A stretch of 64,000 bases of DNA, taken from positions 248,001-312,000 of the forward strand of contig NZ_LR701459.1 in NCBI RefSeq assembly GCF_902498825.1, written 5' to 3'. This stretch comes from Rhizobium sp. EC-SD404. GTDB taxonomy: Bacteria > Pseudomonadota > Alphaproteobacteria > Rhizobiales > Rhizobiaceae. The notes under the pieces were generated by a model that searched no databases, had not been told where the DNA came from, and saw only the letters and a list, made by a program, of their open reading frames with translations. The first letter of the stretch is position 1. Each line of letters starts with the position of its first letter. Shown piece after piece: positions 56,898 through 64,000 of the stretch. Both the position numbers and the translations under genes were made by a program.

Positions 56898-57356
56898 CTA
56901 GCCGCCGAGGCGCGGCGACAGGGCGCTCAGTTCTTCGATCAGGCGTTGAAGATTGGCCTCGATGCGGCGCTGCATGATGGTGCCGAGCTCGGGATATTCC
57001 TCGATCATGCGATTGAACAGCGGGCGCGTGATGCGGATCACCTCGGACGATTCCGCCGCGACGGCCGTGGTCTTCCGCTCGGTGAGCGAAATCAGCGCCA
57101 ATTCGCCGAGAAGCGTGCCGGGCTTGGCCGCGCCGAGCTTGATCGTCCGGCCCTGAGGATCGGTGCGCTCGAGATCGAATGTGCCGCTCGCCACCGCATA
57201 GGCGCAGTCGGCCGCAGCACCTTGCCGAAAAAGCACCTGCCCGGCGGGAATGCGGCGCCGTTCGGCGCCAAACGCGACAAGGCGCAATTGTTCATCGCTC
57301 AGGTCGCCGAAAATCGGCACGTCGCCAAGAAGCGAAATATCGTCTTTCAGGGACAT
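56898..57356 (-). CDS. Cyclic-nucleotide-binding (Crp/Fnr-like sensor) protein without HTH
   Basis: 152-residue protein with one cNMP-binding domain: PIFGDLSDEQLRLVAFGAERRRIPAGQVLFRQGAAADCAYAVASGTFDL, then PGTLLGELALI. The phosphate-binding arginine usually found in LIGELALL-x-R-x-R-x-A is present only as RKTTAV. There is no DNA-binding domain. Next to an OtpR-like response regulator (25 nt), as in Brucella, where the pair was annotated as a cAMP-dependent kinase regulatory subunit homologue. Ligand not established. Confidence 0.87.
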   Translation of the reverse strand: MSLKDDISLLGDVPIFGDLSDEQLRLVAFGAERRRIPAGQVLFRQGAAADCAYAVASGTFDLERTDPQGRTIKLGAAKPGTLLGELALISLTERKTTAVAAESSEVIRITRPLFNRMIEEYPELGTIMQRRIEANLQRLIEELSALSPRLGG

Positions 57357-57381
57357 GAAGCGATGCTCGTCCTTGCGCGCA

Positions 57382-58065
57382 TCACGGTACGATCTTGTAT
57401 CCGCCGCTCTCCGTCACCAGGATTTCGGCGTTGGATGGATCGCGCTCGATCTTCTGCCGCAGGCGGTACACATGGGTTTCCAGCGTGTGGGTGGTCACGC
57501 CGGAATTGTAGCCCCACACTTCTTCCAGCAGGACGTCGCGGGTGACCACCTTCTGGTCCGCACGGTAGAGGTATCGGATGATCGCCGATTCCTTTTCCGT
57601 CAGGCGGATCTTGCCGCCGCTCTCATCGGTCAGGAGCTTCTGGCTCGGCTTGAACGTGTAGGGACCGACGGTGAAGGTCGCATCTTCGCTCTGCTCGTGC
57701 TGGCGCAATTGCGCGCGGATCCGTGCAAGAAGTACCGCGAAGCGGAACGGCTTGATGACATAGTCGTTGGCGCCGGATTCAAGTCCGAGGATCGTATCGG
57801 AATCGGTGTCGTGACCGGTCAGCATGATGATGGGGGACTTGAAGCCACCCTTTCTCAGAAGCTTGACCGCCTCGCGGCCATCCATGTCCGGCAGCCCGAC
57901 ATCCATGATCAGAAGGTCGACCGACGCGCTACGGGCGGTCTGGACGCCTTTGGTCGCCGTCGGCTCTTCCAGCAAATCGAATTCTTCGCAGAGCGCGAGT
58001 TGCTCCTTCAAGGTCTCGCGCAGATCCGTATCATCATCGACGATCAGGATGGTGCGAGAGGTCAT
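57382..58065 (-). CDS. OmpR-family response regulator, OtpR/CenR-like
   Basis: Two-component transcription factor of 227 residues. The receiver domain has the acidic pocket DDD at 10-12, phosphoacceptor D55 in LIMDVGLPD, T/S in IMLTGHD and K in VIKPF. The C-terminal winged helix reads LTEKESAIIRYLYRADQKVVTRDVLLEEVWGYNSGVTTHTLETHVYRLRQKIE. Sequence and the adjacent cyclic-nucleotide protein match the OtpR/CenR envelope-stress and cell-cycle regulator of Brucella and relatives. The partner kinase is not in the window. ATG at 58065 fits the family; upstream residues of the frame are extraneous. Confidence 0.9.
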   Translation of the reverse strand: MTSRTILIVDDDTDLRETLKEQLALCEEFDLLEEPTATKGVQTARSASVDLLIMDVGLPDMDGREAVKLLRKGGFKSPIIMLTGHDTDSDTILGLESGANDYVIKPFRFAVLLARIRAQLRQHEQSEDATFTVGPYTFKPSQKLLTDESGGKIRLTEKESAIIRYLYRADQKVVTRDVLLEEVWGYNSGVTTHTLETHVYRLRQKIERDPSNAEILVTESGGYKIVP

Positions 58066-58187
58066 GGGGCAACTCCTGTGTTCGGTTTGCGCATCAGCGC
58101 GTAAAGCCGAATGTTTAGGCGCTTTGCCTTCGTCGTCAAAGTGGTAAATGTGATCGCCGATCCGCCAAGCCCCCGGGACACCGCAAA

Positions 58188-58727
58188 TTGATCGGTCCGT
58201 TATCACCATCCGTCATCACCGTGCGCCGCAAGCCGGGCCACGATAGCCGGGGCCTTTTGTCGGTCGGCGGCGGCATCGGCTTCGACGTGGCGCTCGGCAA
58301 AGGCGGCATATCGGCCTTCAAGCGCGAAGGCGATGGCGCCACGCCGCGGACCGAAATGGCAGTGCTTCATGGCTATTGGCGCGCCGACAAAGGGCCGCGT
58401 CCCGAGACGGCTTTGCCCATGCGGCCTATTCGCCACGATGCCGGCTGGTGCGACGCGCCTTGGCATGCCGCTTATAACCGTCCTGTCAGGCTGCCGTTTC
58501 CGCAAAGCGCCGAAACGATGTGGCGGACGGACGATCTCTACGACATCGTCCTCGTGCTCGATTGGAACATCGGTCGGCGCCAGGCGGGCCGCGGCAGCGC
58601 CATCTTCATGCATCTCGCGCGTCCGGGTTATCTGCCGACGGAAGGCTGCATCGCGCTGAAGCGTCGCGACATGCTGCGATTGATACAGTTCGTATCTTCG
58701 TTCACGCGCGTTGCGGTGATCGGCTGA
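58188..58727 (+). CDS. L,D-transpeptidase-like (YkuD-fold) protein
   Basis: Predicted peptidoglycan cross-linking or remodelling enzyme, 179 residues. The catalytic region is FMHLARPGYLPTEGCIALKRRDM, with His and Cys as in YkuD-type L,D-transpeptidases; DIVLVLDWNIGRRQAGRGSAIF precedes it. No signal peptide is obvious at the used start (TTG 58188); GTG at 58221 would remove 11 residues. It is not clear whether it is exported or cytosolic. Divergent from the response regulator gene (122 nt gap). Confidence 0.8.
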   Translation: MIGPLSPSVITVRRKPGHDSRGLLSVGGGIGFDVALGKGGISAFKREGDGATPRTEMAVLHGYWRADKGPRPETALPMRPIRHDAGWCDAPWHAAYNRPVRLPFPQSAETMWRTDDLYDIVLVLDWNIGRRQAGRGSAIFMHLARPGYLPTEGCIALKRRDMLRLIQFVSSFTRVAVIG

Positions 58728-58731
58728 ACCT

Positions 58732-59403
58732 TTAAGCCGTCGCGCGGAAGCGATAGACGCTCGTGCGCTTCACCTCGGAATCCTCGAGCGCCGTCAGAAC
58801 TGGCACATCGTAGGTGGCGAGCTTCTCGAGATGATCAACCGGTTTGTAGCTGCGGCCGGGATCGCCCACGAACACGGTAGCGCCACGCGCCGCGAGGGCT
58901 TCGAACCAGGGCAGGATCGCTTGCGTCATCGCCCGGTCGTAGAAGACGTCGCCGGCGAGGACGACATCCCAGCCCTCGTCCAGACCGACCAACTCACGCG
59001 ACGTGGTCTCCATTGTGAGATGGTTGAGCGTGGCGTTGAGCTTGCAGGCGCTGAGCGCCCACTTGTCGGTATCGACGGCCAGGACTTGGTGCGCACCCGC
59101 TTTCAGCGCCGCGATCGCGACGATGCCCGAGCCAGTCGCAAAATCCAGCACGGTCTTGCCGGCGACGCATTCCGGATGGTCGAGGATGTAGCGCGCGAGC
59201 CCCTGGCCGCCGGCCCAGGCAAAGGCCCAGAATGGCGGCGGCAGACCAATGGCGCCGAGCTCTTCCTCGGTCTTCAGCCACAGATCATGGGCTTCCGTGG
59301 CCAGATGCAGCGCGATCTCCGGCACATGGGGCGGGCGTGTCACGCTGGTGTTTTCGCGGATGAAGCGCTCGGCGATCAAGTCGGGATCGGCCGCGTTTTC
59401 CAT
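58732..59403 (-). CDS. Class I SAM-dependent methyltransferase (ETFB-lysine/NNMT-like)
   Basis: 223-residue cytosolic methyltransferase. VLDFATGSGIVAIAALKAGA near residue 85 is the SAM-binding motif I, LAVDTDKWALSACKLNATLN the second, and WDVVLAGDVFYDRAM the catalytic/loop motif. The N-terminus PPHVPEIALHLATEAHDLWLKTEEELG resembles ETFB lysine methyltransferases. It starts directly after the EVE-domain gene stop codon (no gap), so the YciI-EVE-methyltransferase genes form a tight operon. Confidence 0.88.
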   Translation of the reverse strand: MENAADPDLIAERFIRENTSVTRPPHVPEIALHLATEAHDLWLKTEEELGAIGLPPPFWAFAWAGGQGLARYILDHPECVAGKTVLDFATGSGIVAIAALKAGAHQVLAVDTDKWALSACKLNATLNHLTMETTSRELVGLDEGWDVVLAGDVFYDRAMTQAILPWFEALAARGATVFVGDPGRSYKPVDHLEKLATYDVPVLTALEDSEVKRTSVYRFRATA

Positions 59404-59832
59404 TCAGCGCGGCGGCTTGTCGAGCCCGCCCATGCAGCAGACTTCCAGATATTCGTCTTCCGTCACCGGCTGTACCGAAAGGCGCATCGACGTCACCAAC
59501 GACATCTCGGCGAGCTTCGGATTGGCCTTCACATCCTTCAGGGTGACCGGCTTCGGCATATCGCGGACGGCGCGGATGTCGACGCATTCCCAGCGAGGAT
59601 CGTCGATCGTCGTGTCCGGATGGATCTCGCTGCAGACCTCGACGATGCCGACGACTTCCAGGCCTTCATTGGAATGATAGAAGAAGCCTTTGTCGCCGAT
59701 CTTCATGGCGCGCATGTTGTTGCGTGCCTGATAGTTGCGGATGCCGTCCCACTGCTCGCCCTTGTCGCCTCGGGCCTTCTGCATGTCCCACGACCATTTG
59801 AACGGCTCGGACTTGAACAGCCAGTATGCCAC
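59404..59832 (-). CDS. EVE-domain protein
   Basis: 142-residue PUA-like EVE protein, starting VAYWLFKSEPFKWSWDMQ and containing GEQWDGIRNYQARNNMRAMKIGDKGFFYHSN, the EVE signature that recognises modified nucleobases in other proteins. The GTG at 59832 is 2 nt after the YciI stop; GGAGG lies 10 nt before it. The frame is open further upstream into the YciI gene, but those residues are not EVE. Ligand unknown. Confidence 0.9.
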   Translation of the reverse strand: MAYWLFKSEPFKWSWDMQKARGDKGEQWDGIRNYQARNNMRAMKIGDKGFFYHSNEGLEVVGIVEVCSEIHPDTTIDDPRWECVDIRAVRDMPKPVTLKDVKANPKLAEMSLVTSMRLSVQPVTEDEYLEVCCMGGLDKPPR

Positions 59833-59834
59833 GG

Positions 59835-60131
59835 TCAGCGCGCCTCCGGCGGGTTGAACGTCCAGTTCCACGGAGAAACCTCTACGGTTTCGAAGAGGCC
59901 GGCCTTGGCATAGGGGTCAGAAGCCGCGACCGTCTCGGCCTCGGCGAGGTCGGCGCATTCGAAAATCAGAAGGCTGCCGAACGGCTTGCCGTCTTCACCG
60001 AGCAGGGGCCCCGCGATTTTCAGGACGCCGTTCGCATTCAACGCATTGAGATGCTCGACATGGGCGGGACGCGTATCCAGGCGCAATTGCAAGGAGCCAG
60101 GCTTGTCCCGGCAGATGGCGGCGAAATACAT
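59835..60131 (-). CDS. YciI-family protein
   Basis: 98-residue protein MYFAAICRDKPGSLQLRLDTRPAHVEHLNAL, with the YCII His/Asp pocket and the LLIFECADLAEAETVAASDPY core. The family is related to EthD/ferredoxin-like folds and has no firmly known reaction. First gene of the YciI-EVE-methyltransferase run. Confidence 0.88.
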   Translation of the reverse strand: MYFAAICRDKPGSLQLRLDTRPAHVEHLNALNANGVLKIAGPLLGEDGKPFGSLLIFECADLAEAETVAASDPYAKAGLFETVEVSPWNWTFNPPEAR

Positions 60132-60173
60132 CGGCTTACTCGCTATCGTTGACGATCGGGCTTGAGTGCCGCG

Positions 60174-61226
60174 CTAATTCGCCCGGGGGGAACGATCCGT
60201 CAAGTCTTCGGCCACTTGGTCGGAAGTTGCGTCCTCGCTGCGAAGCGGGCGGCGCATTAGGTGCTCCATGGCTTGGCCTACGGTCAGCCGTCCCTCGATG
60301 ACATCCGAAACGGCGTTTGCGATCGGCAGTTCGATACCGGCCTGGCGGGCGAGATCGCAGGCGACTGCAGCCGTGAAGGCCCCTTCCGTCAGGGGCTGGC
60401 CGGGTTGGGAGAGGTCTTTCGGAGGCACTCCTTGTCCGATGGCGCGTCCGAAGCGGAAATTGCGCGACTGTTCGCTGGTGGCCGTCAGCACCAGATCGCC
60501 GAGGCCCGAAAGACCTGCGATTGTTTCCGCCTTGCCACCGAAGGCAGCCGCAAACCGCGTCATTTCGGCCAGACCGCGGGCGATGAGCGCAGCGCGGGCG
60601 GATTGGCCGAGTGCGGCGCCATCGACGATGCCGGCTGCGATGGCAAGCACGTTCTTCAGCGCGCCGCCGATCTCTACACCAGCAACATCGCCGCTCGCAT
60701 ACAGCCTGAAACTGTCGCCGGACAGCGCGGCAGACGTCGCCTCGGCCCTCGCGCGATCTGCGGAAGCCAAAGTCATTGCGGTGGGCAGGCCGTTTGCCAT
60801 GTCGGCCGCAAAGCCGGGGCCGGAGAGAACCGAGATCGGCAGGCCGGGTGCCGCTTCGGCGGCCACCTCTGAAAGGAAACGATGCGATGCGCGCTCGATG
60901 CCCTTGGCGCAGATGACGAGTTCGCATTCCGAACCGACATGCGGGCGCAGAGCCCGGATCATCTCGCCCTGCGCTTGAGCCGGCACGGCAACGAGGATGC
61001 GGTGGACGCCGGCAAGAGCGGTCAGGTCGTTCTGCAGCTCGATACGCTCAGGAAGGGGGATGCCCGGCAGAAAACGCGCGTTGGTTCGCGTCTCGCGCAT
61101 TTCCGTGACCTGCGCTGCATTGCGCGCATAAAGCACGAGCGGTTCGGATCGGCTGCGCGCAAGCGTACAGGCAAGCGCCGTTCCGAAAGCGCCGGCACCG
61201 ACGATGGCGAGATCCGGCGCGCTCAC
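60174..61226 (-). CDS. gpsA: Glycerol-3-phosphate dehydrogenase (NAD(P)+)
   Basis: Reduces DHAP to sn-glycerol-3-phosphate for phospholipid synthesis. The 350-residue product has [16 protein letters not shown] at residues 10-25 (NAD motif), [19 protein letters not shown], the catalytic lysine in [14 protein letters not shown], and the substrate loop [13 protein letters not shown]. Start GTG at 61226 overlaps the tsaD stop by 4 nt (GTGA), so expression is coupled to tsaD. Confidence 0.96.
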   Translation of the reverse strand: MSAPDLAIVGAGAFGTALACTLARSRSEPLVLYARNAAQVTEMRETRTNARFLPGIPLPERIELQNDLTALAGVHRILVAVPAQAQGEMIRALRPHVGSECELVICAKGIERASHRFLSEVAAEAAPGLPISVLSGPGFAADMANGLPTAMTLASADRARAEATSAALSGDSFRLYASGDVAGVEIGGALKNVLAIAAGIVDGAALGQSARAALIARGLAEMTRFAAAFGGKAETIAGLSGLGDLVLTATSEQSRNFRFGRAIGQGVPPKDLSQPGQPLTEGAFTAAVACDLARQAGIELPIANAVSDVIEGRLTVGQAMEHLMRRPLRSEDATSDQVAEDLTDRSPRAN

Positions 61227-62317
61227 GCCTTCGCCCCGCGGCGACCGGAGCCGATGCGGACCTCGGCGCTCTCGTCGAGTGGCCAGCGCGAGCGCGGCGC
61301 GACCTCGGCCGTATCTGCCGGCAAGCCCAGCGCCATCCGTTCGGCTCCGGCCCAGGCGATCATTGCCGCATTGTCGGTACAGAGCTCAATCGGCGCTGCG
61401 ATGAGACGAAATCCATGGCGGTCGGTCAGCGAAGCGAGCGCGGTTCGGATCGCGCGGTTTGCCGCAACGCCACCGGCAACCACCATTGCGGGTGTATCGA
61501 TCTCAGGGAAATCCGCACGAAACCGGGAGAGGCCGCGCGAGAGGCGTTCCTCCAGCGTGTCCGTCACGGCTTTTTGAAACGAGGCGCAAAGATCGGCGAC
61601 GTCCTGCTCCGAGAGCGGAGCATGTTTGGCGGCCTGCTGGCGCACGGCTGTCTTCAGACCGGAAAAGGAAAAATCGAGCCGCTCTTCGCCGCGCATCGGC
61701 CGCGGCAGGTCGAAGCGAAGCGGATTGCCCGTCGCTGCGCGCCGCTCCACCTCAGGCCCGCCGGGATAGGCAAGGCCGAGGAGCTTTGCCGTCTTGTCGA
61801 ATGCTTCACCCAGCGCATCGTCGATCGTGGTGGCGAGCCTTCGGTAGTCGCCGACACCGGCCACGACCAGTAGCTGCGTGTGCCCGCCGGAAACGAGCAG
61901 CAGCAGATAGGGGTCCCTGATCCCGTCGGTCAGGCGTGCCGTCAGTGCGTGGCCTTCGAGATGATTGACGGCAAAGAGCGGCTTGCCTGTCGCCGCGGCG
62001 ATCGCCTTCCCGGTCATCAGCCCGACGATCAGTCCGCCGATTAGGCCCGGACCGCTGGTGGCCGCAACCGCGTCGACGTCATCGAGGGTCGTCTTCGCCC
62101 GAGCGAGCGCTTCCGAAATGATGCCGTCCAGCGCCTCGACATGGGCTCGTGCCGCGATTTCCGGCACGACACCGCCGAAGGGCGCGTGCTCGTCGAGCTG
62201 GCTCAGGACGACGTTGGACAGGATGTCACCCGATCCATCAGGATTGCGGCGAACGAGCGAGGCCGCAGTTTCGTCGCAGCTCGTTTCGATGCCGAGGACA
62301 AGAATGGAATTTGGCAT
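61223..62317 (-). CDS. tsaD: tRNA N6-adenosine threonylcarbamoyltransferase
   Basis: Catalytic subunit for t6A37 modification of ANN-decoding tRNAs. The 364-residue product has [30 protein letters not shown] with the metal-binding histidine, [24 protein letters not shown] and [17 protein letters not shown] at 62317 gives the normal length; the longer open frame runs through the divergent hemC region. Co-transcribed with gpsA. Confidence 0.97.
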   Translation of the reverse strand: MPNSILVLGIETSCDETAASLVRRNPDGSGDILSNVVLSQLDEHAPFGGVVPEIAARAHVEALDGIISEALARAKTTLDDVDAVAATSGPGLIGGLIVGLMTGKAIAAATGKPLFAVNHLEGHALTARLTDGIRDPYLLLLVSGGHTQLLVVAGVGDYRRLATTIDDALGEAFDKTAKLLGLAYPGGPEVERRAATGNPLRFDLPRPMRGEERLDFSFSGLKTAVRQQAAKHAPLSEQDVADLCASFQKAVTDTLEERLSRGLSRFRADFPEIDTPAMVVAGGVAANRAIRTALASLTDRHGFRLIAAPIELCTDNAAMIAWAGAERMALGLPADTAEVAPRSRWPLDESAEVRIGSGRRGAKA

Positions 62318-62402
62318 GATGGGGCTTCGTCGACTGTGACCTGGCGATTGCAGGGGCCCGCAATCCCGTTTACCTGTCGTGCGGTAACATGGACGGAGAG
62401 GC

Positions 62403-63332
62403 ATGCGAAAGAGACAATACCGCATCGGTACGCGTGGCGGCCCGCTCGCGCTCAAGCAGGCGCATGAACTCAAGGGTCGCCTGATGGCGGCACATGGACT
62501 TGACGAAGACTGTTTCGAGATCGTCGTTCTTTCGACGAAGGGCGACCGCATCACCGATCGGCCGCTCTCCGAAATCGGCGGCAAGGGTCTCTTTACGCTG
62601 GAGCTCGAAGAGCAACTCTCCGACGGCAGGCTCGATCTCGCCGTACACTCCTCCAAGGACATGGCGACGAAGCTGCCGGATGGGCTTTATCTTTCTGCGT
62701 TCCTCGAGCGCGAAGATGTGCGCGACGCCGTGATCGGCCGCACCGCACCTTCGATAGAGGCTCTCCCGGAAGGCGCGATCGTCGGGTCTTCATCGCTGCG
62801 GCGTCAGGCGCTCATCCGCCGGCTCAGGCCCGATCTCAACGTAATCACCTATCGCGGTCTCGTCGAAACCCGGCTTCGCAAGCTGGCTGAAGGCCAGGTG
62901 GATGCGACGTTGCTGGCATTCGCCGGGCTCAAGCGGCTCGGCATGGAAGAAGTCGTCACGCATCTTCTCGACGTCGATAGCTTTCCGCCAGCGCCGGGCC
63001 AGGGAGCGATCTGCGTCGAAAGCCGGATCGGCGATGGCGACGTCGCGCAGCTTGTGGAGCCGGTCGATCACGCTGCGACGCATGCAGCGCTGCTGTGCGA
63101 GCGGGCTTTCCTGAAGGAACTCGATGGCTCCTGCCGCACGCCGATTGCCGGTCTTGCGCAGCTCGTCGATGGCACGCTGACATTTTCCGGCATGATCCTG
63201 AGGCCCGATGGCAGCGAAGCGCACGACATCAGCGCAGAGGGCGATCCAGTGAACGCCGTCCACATCGGTATGCAGGCCGGGCGCACTGTCCGCGAGCGCG
63301 CCGGAGCGGATTTTTTCGCCGACTGGACCTGA
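62403..63332 (+). CDS. hemC: Porphobilinogen deaminase (hydroxymethylbilane synthase)
   Basis: Polymerises four porphobilinogen units for heme/siroheme. 309 residues: [39 protein letters not shown], and the dipyrromethane cysteine C244 in [11 protein letters not shown]. The ATG at 62403 has GGAGAGGC directly ahead. Divergent from tsaD by 85 nt, and followed by hemD after 4 nt. Confidence 0.97.
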   Translation: MRKRQYRIGTRGGPLALKQAHELKGRLMAAHGLDEDCFEIVVLSTKGDRITDRPLSEIGGKGLFTLELEEQLSDGRLDLAVHSSKDMATKLPDGLYLSAFLEREDVRDAVIGRTAPSIEALPEGAIVGSSSLRRQALIRRLRPDLNVITYRGLVETRLRKLAEGQVDATLLAFAGLKRLGMEEVVTHLLDVDSFPPAPGQGAICVESRIGDGDVAQLVEPVDHAATHAALLCERAFLKELDGSCRTPIAGLAQLVDGTLTFSGMILRPDGSEAHDISAEGDPVNAVHIGMQAGRTVRERAGADFFADWT

Positions 63333-63336
63333 AGCC

Positions 63337-64000
63337 TTGCGCGTCATCGTCACCCGTCCGGAGCCTGGTCTGTCACGCACGATGGCCCGGCTCGGTGCGG
63401 AGGGCTACGATGCAGTTGCATTGCCGCTGACACGCGCCAAGTCGCTCGGTGACGGCGTGAAAGCCGTGCAGGAGATGCACCCCGACGTCTATGTCGCGAC
63501 GAGTGCCGCCGCTCTCGATGCTGCGGCCGATAACCTCGATCTCACCTTGCCGATCTGGACCGTCGGGCCGGCAACCGCGCAGCGTGCCCGAAAGGCCGGG
63601 TTCGCCGATGTCCGGCAAGGGCCGGGCGAAGGGCAGGGGCTTGCGCGCGCCATCATCGAAACGGAAGTGCCTGACCTCAGGCTCCTCTATCTCGCCGGTC
63701 GGGAACGCACCGCTGGGTTCGAAGACATATTGAAAGCTGCGGGGAGGGCGATCGATGTCGTGGAAGTCTACGATGTCGAACAGATCGACCATGGCGCAGA
63801 CCTGATCGCCAACACATTCACGGGCAATCCGGCGGTGATGCTCTATTCGGGAGGGGCGGCGCGCGCGCTTGCCGACCAGGTGCTTCATGAGACCGCGATT
63901 ATTGCTGTGTGCATGAGCGAAAACGTCGCGGCCTCATTGCCCGAAAATTGGCTGGCGACGTGCGTCGTGGCCGAGGCTCCGAACGAGGATGGAATGCTCG
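63337..64000 (+). CDS. hemD: Uroporphyrinogen-III synthase (3' end outside window)
   Basis: Cyclises hydroxymethylbilane to uroporphyrinogen III. Translation from TTG at 63337 reads LRVIVTRPEPGLSRTMARLG, then YVATSAAALDAAADNL, VGPATAQRARKAGF, LYLAGRERTAGFEDIL and LYSGGAARALADQV, which matches the two-domain HemD pattern. About 221 codons are visible; the reading frame is open at the edge. It starts 4 nt after the hemC stop, the usual hemCD arrangement. No clear ribosome site is seen, consistent with coupling to hemC. Confidence 0.9.
   Translation, partial: MRVIVTRPEPGLSRTMARLGAEGYDAVALPLTRAKSLGDGVKAVQEMHPDVYVATSAAALDAAADNLDLTLPIWTVGPATAQRARKAGFADVRQGPGEGQGLARAIIETEVPDLRLLYLAGRERTAGFEDILKAAGRAIDVVEVYDVEQIDHGADLIANTFTGNPAVMLYSGGAARALADQVLHETAIIAVCMSENVAASLPENWLATCVVAEAPNEDGML

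Overview
The window is a chromosomal segment of an alphaproteobacterium, almost certainly of the order Hyphomicrobiales (Rhizobiales). The evidence is the high GC content, the very large NAD-dependent glutamate dehydrogenase, the DUF1013/TrcR protein, an OtpR/CenR-like regulator next to a cyclic-nucleotide-binding protein, a perfect CtrA box in front of ftsK, and two copies of a 103-bp rhizobial-type intergenic repeat. Genes are dense, in short operons, and mostly housekeeping. I see no transposase, phage gene, integrase or CRISPR array. The genus cannot be named from the sequence alone.

Layout. 1-9.2 kb: 5' part of leuS, a YggS PLP protein and a UMF1-type transporter; then on the minus strand htpX, rsmB, a heparinase II/III-like protein and purH; then an SDHAF4-like assembly factor. 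9.2-11.7 kb: an orphan Tad-type von Willebrand protein, a minus-strand mini transcription unit (promoter, strong Shine-Dalgarno, 23-codon ORF, terminator) and a YqaA/DedA-type membrane protein. 11.7-22.5 kb: acetyl-CoA synthetase, TrcR, an SDR, propionyl-CoA synthetase and the 1599-residue glutamate dehydrogenase. 22.6-30.2 kb: a peroxidase-like protein, pyridoxal kinase, beta carbonic anhydrase, a lytic transglycosylase, asd, a YcaQ-like DNA glycosylase with a VOC protein, and leuB. 30.4-33.3 kb: glnK-amtB behind a sigma-54 promoter, and tesB. 33.4-37.5 kb: a UbiH-type hydroxylase, a Trm112-like protein, a LON-substrate-domain protein, a CnoX-like thioredoxin, a prolyl-tRNA deacylase and tRNA-Gly(GCC).

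37.6-42.4 kb: gcvT-gcvH-gcvP under a tandem glycine riboswitch. 42.4-46.4 kb: an unusual chemoreceptor transcribed just after a lone periplasmic binding protein. 46.7-50.9 kb: a zincin, a DUF1737 protein coupled to a CitE/HpcH-type lyase, a divergent FAD oxidoreductase, a small membrane protein, leuD and DUF2798. 50.9-55.4 kb: ftsK with its CtrA box, lolA with a twin-arginine signal, and exonuclease III. 55.5-60.1 kb: ExoD, two small acidic proteins, the OtpR/CenR-like regulator pair, an L,D-transpeptidase, and a YciI-EVE-methyltransferase operon. 60.2-64 kb: tsaD-gpsA diverging from hemC-hemD (cut by the window edge).

How it works together: much of the window is central carbon and nitrogen metabolism (acetate and propionate activation, glutamate catabolism, ammonium uptake, glycine cleavage, leucine, lysine-family and purine synthesis), plus envelope and cell-cycle functions (TrcR, CtrA-linked ftsK, OtpR/CenR-like RR, LolA, L,D-transpeptidase). 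The least explained items are the mini transcription unit at 10.74-10.99 kb, the binding-protein/chemoreceptor pair at 42.4-46.4 kb, and the terminator-like hairpin that overlaps the ribosome-binding site of xth.
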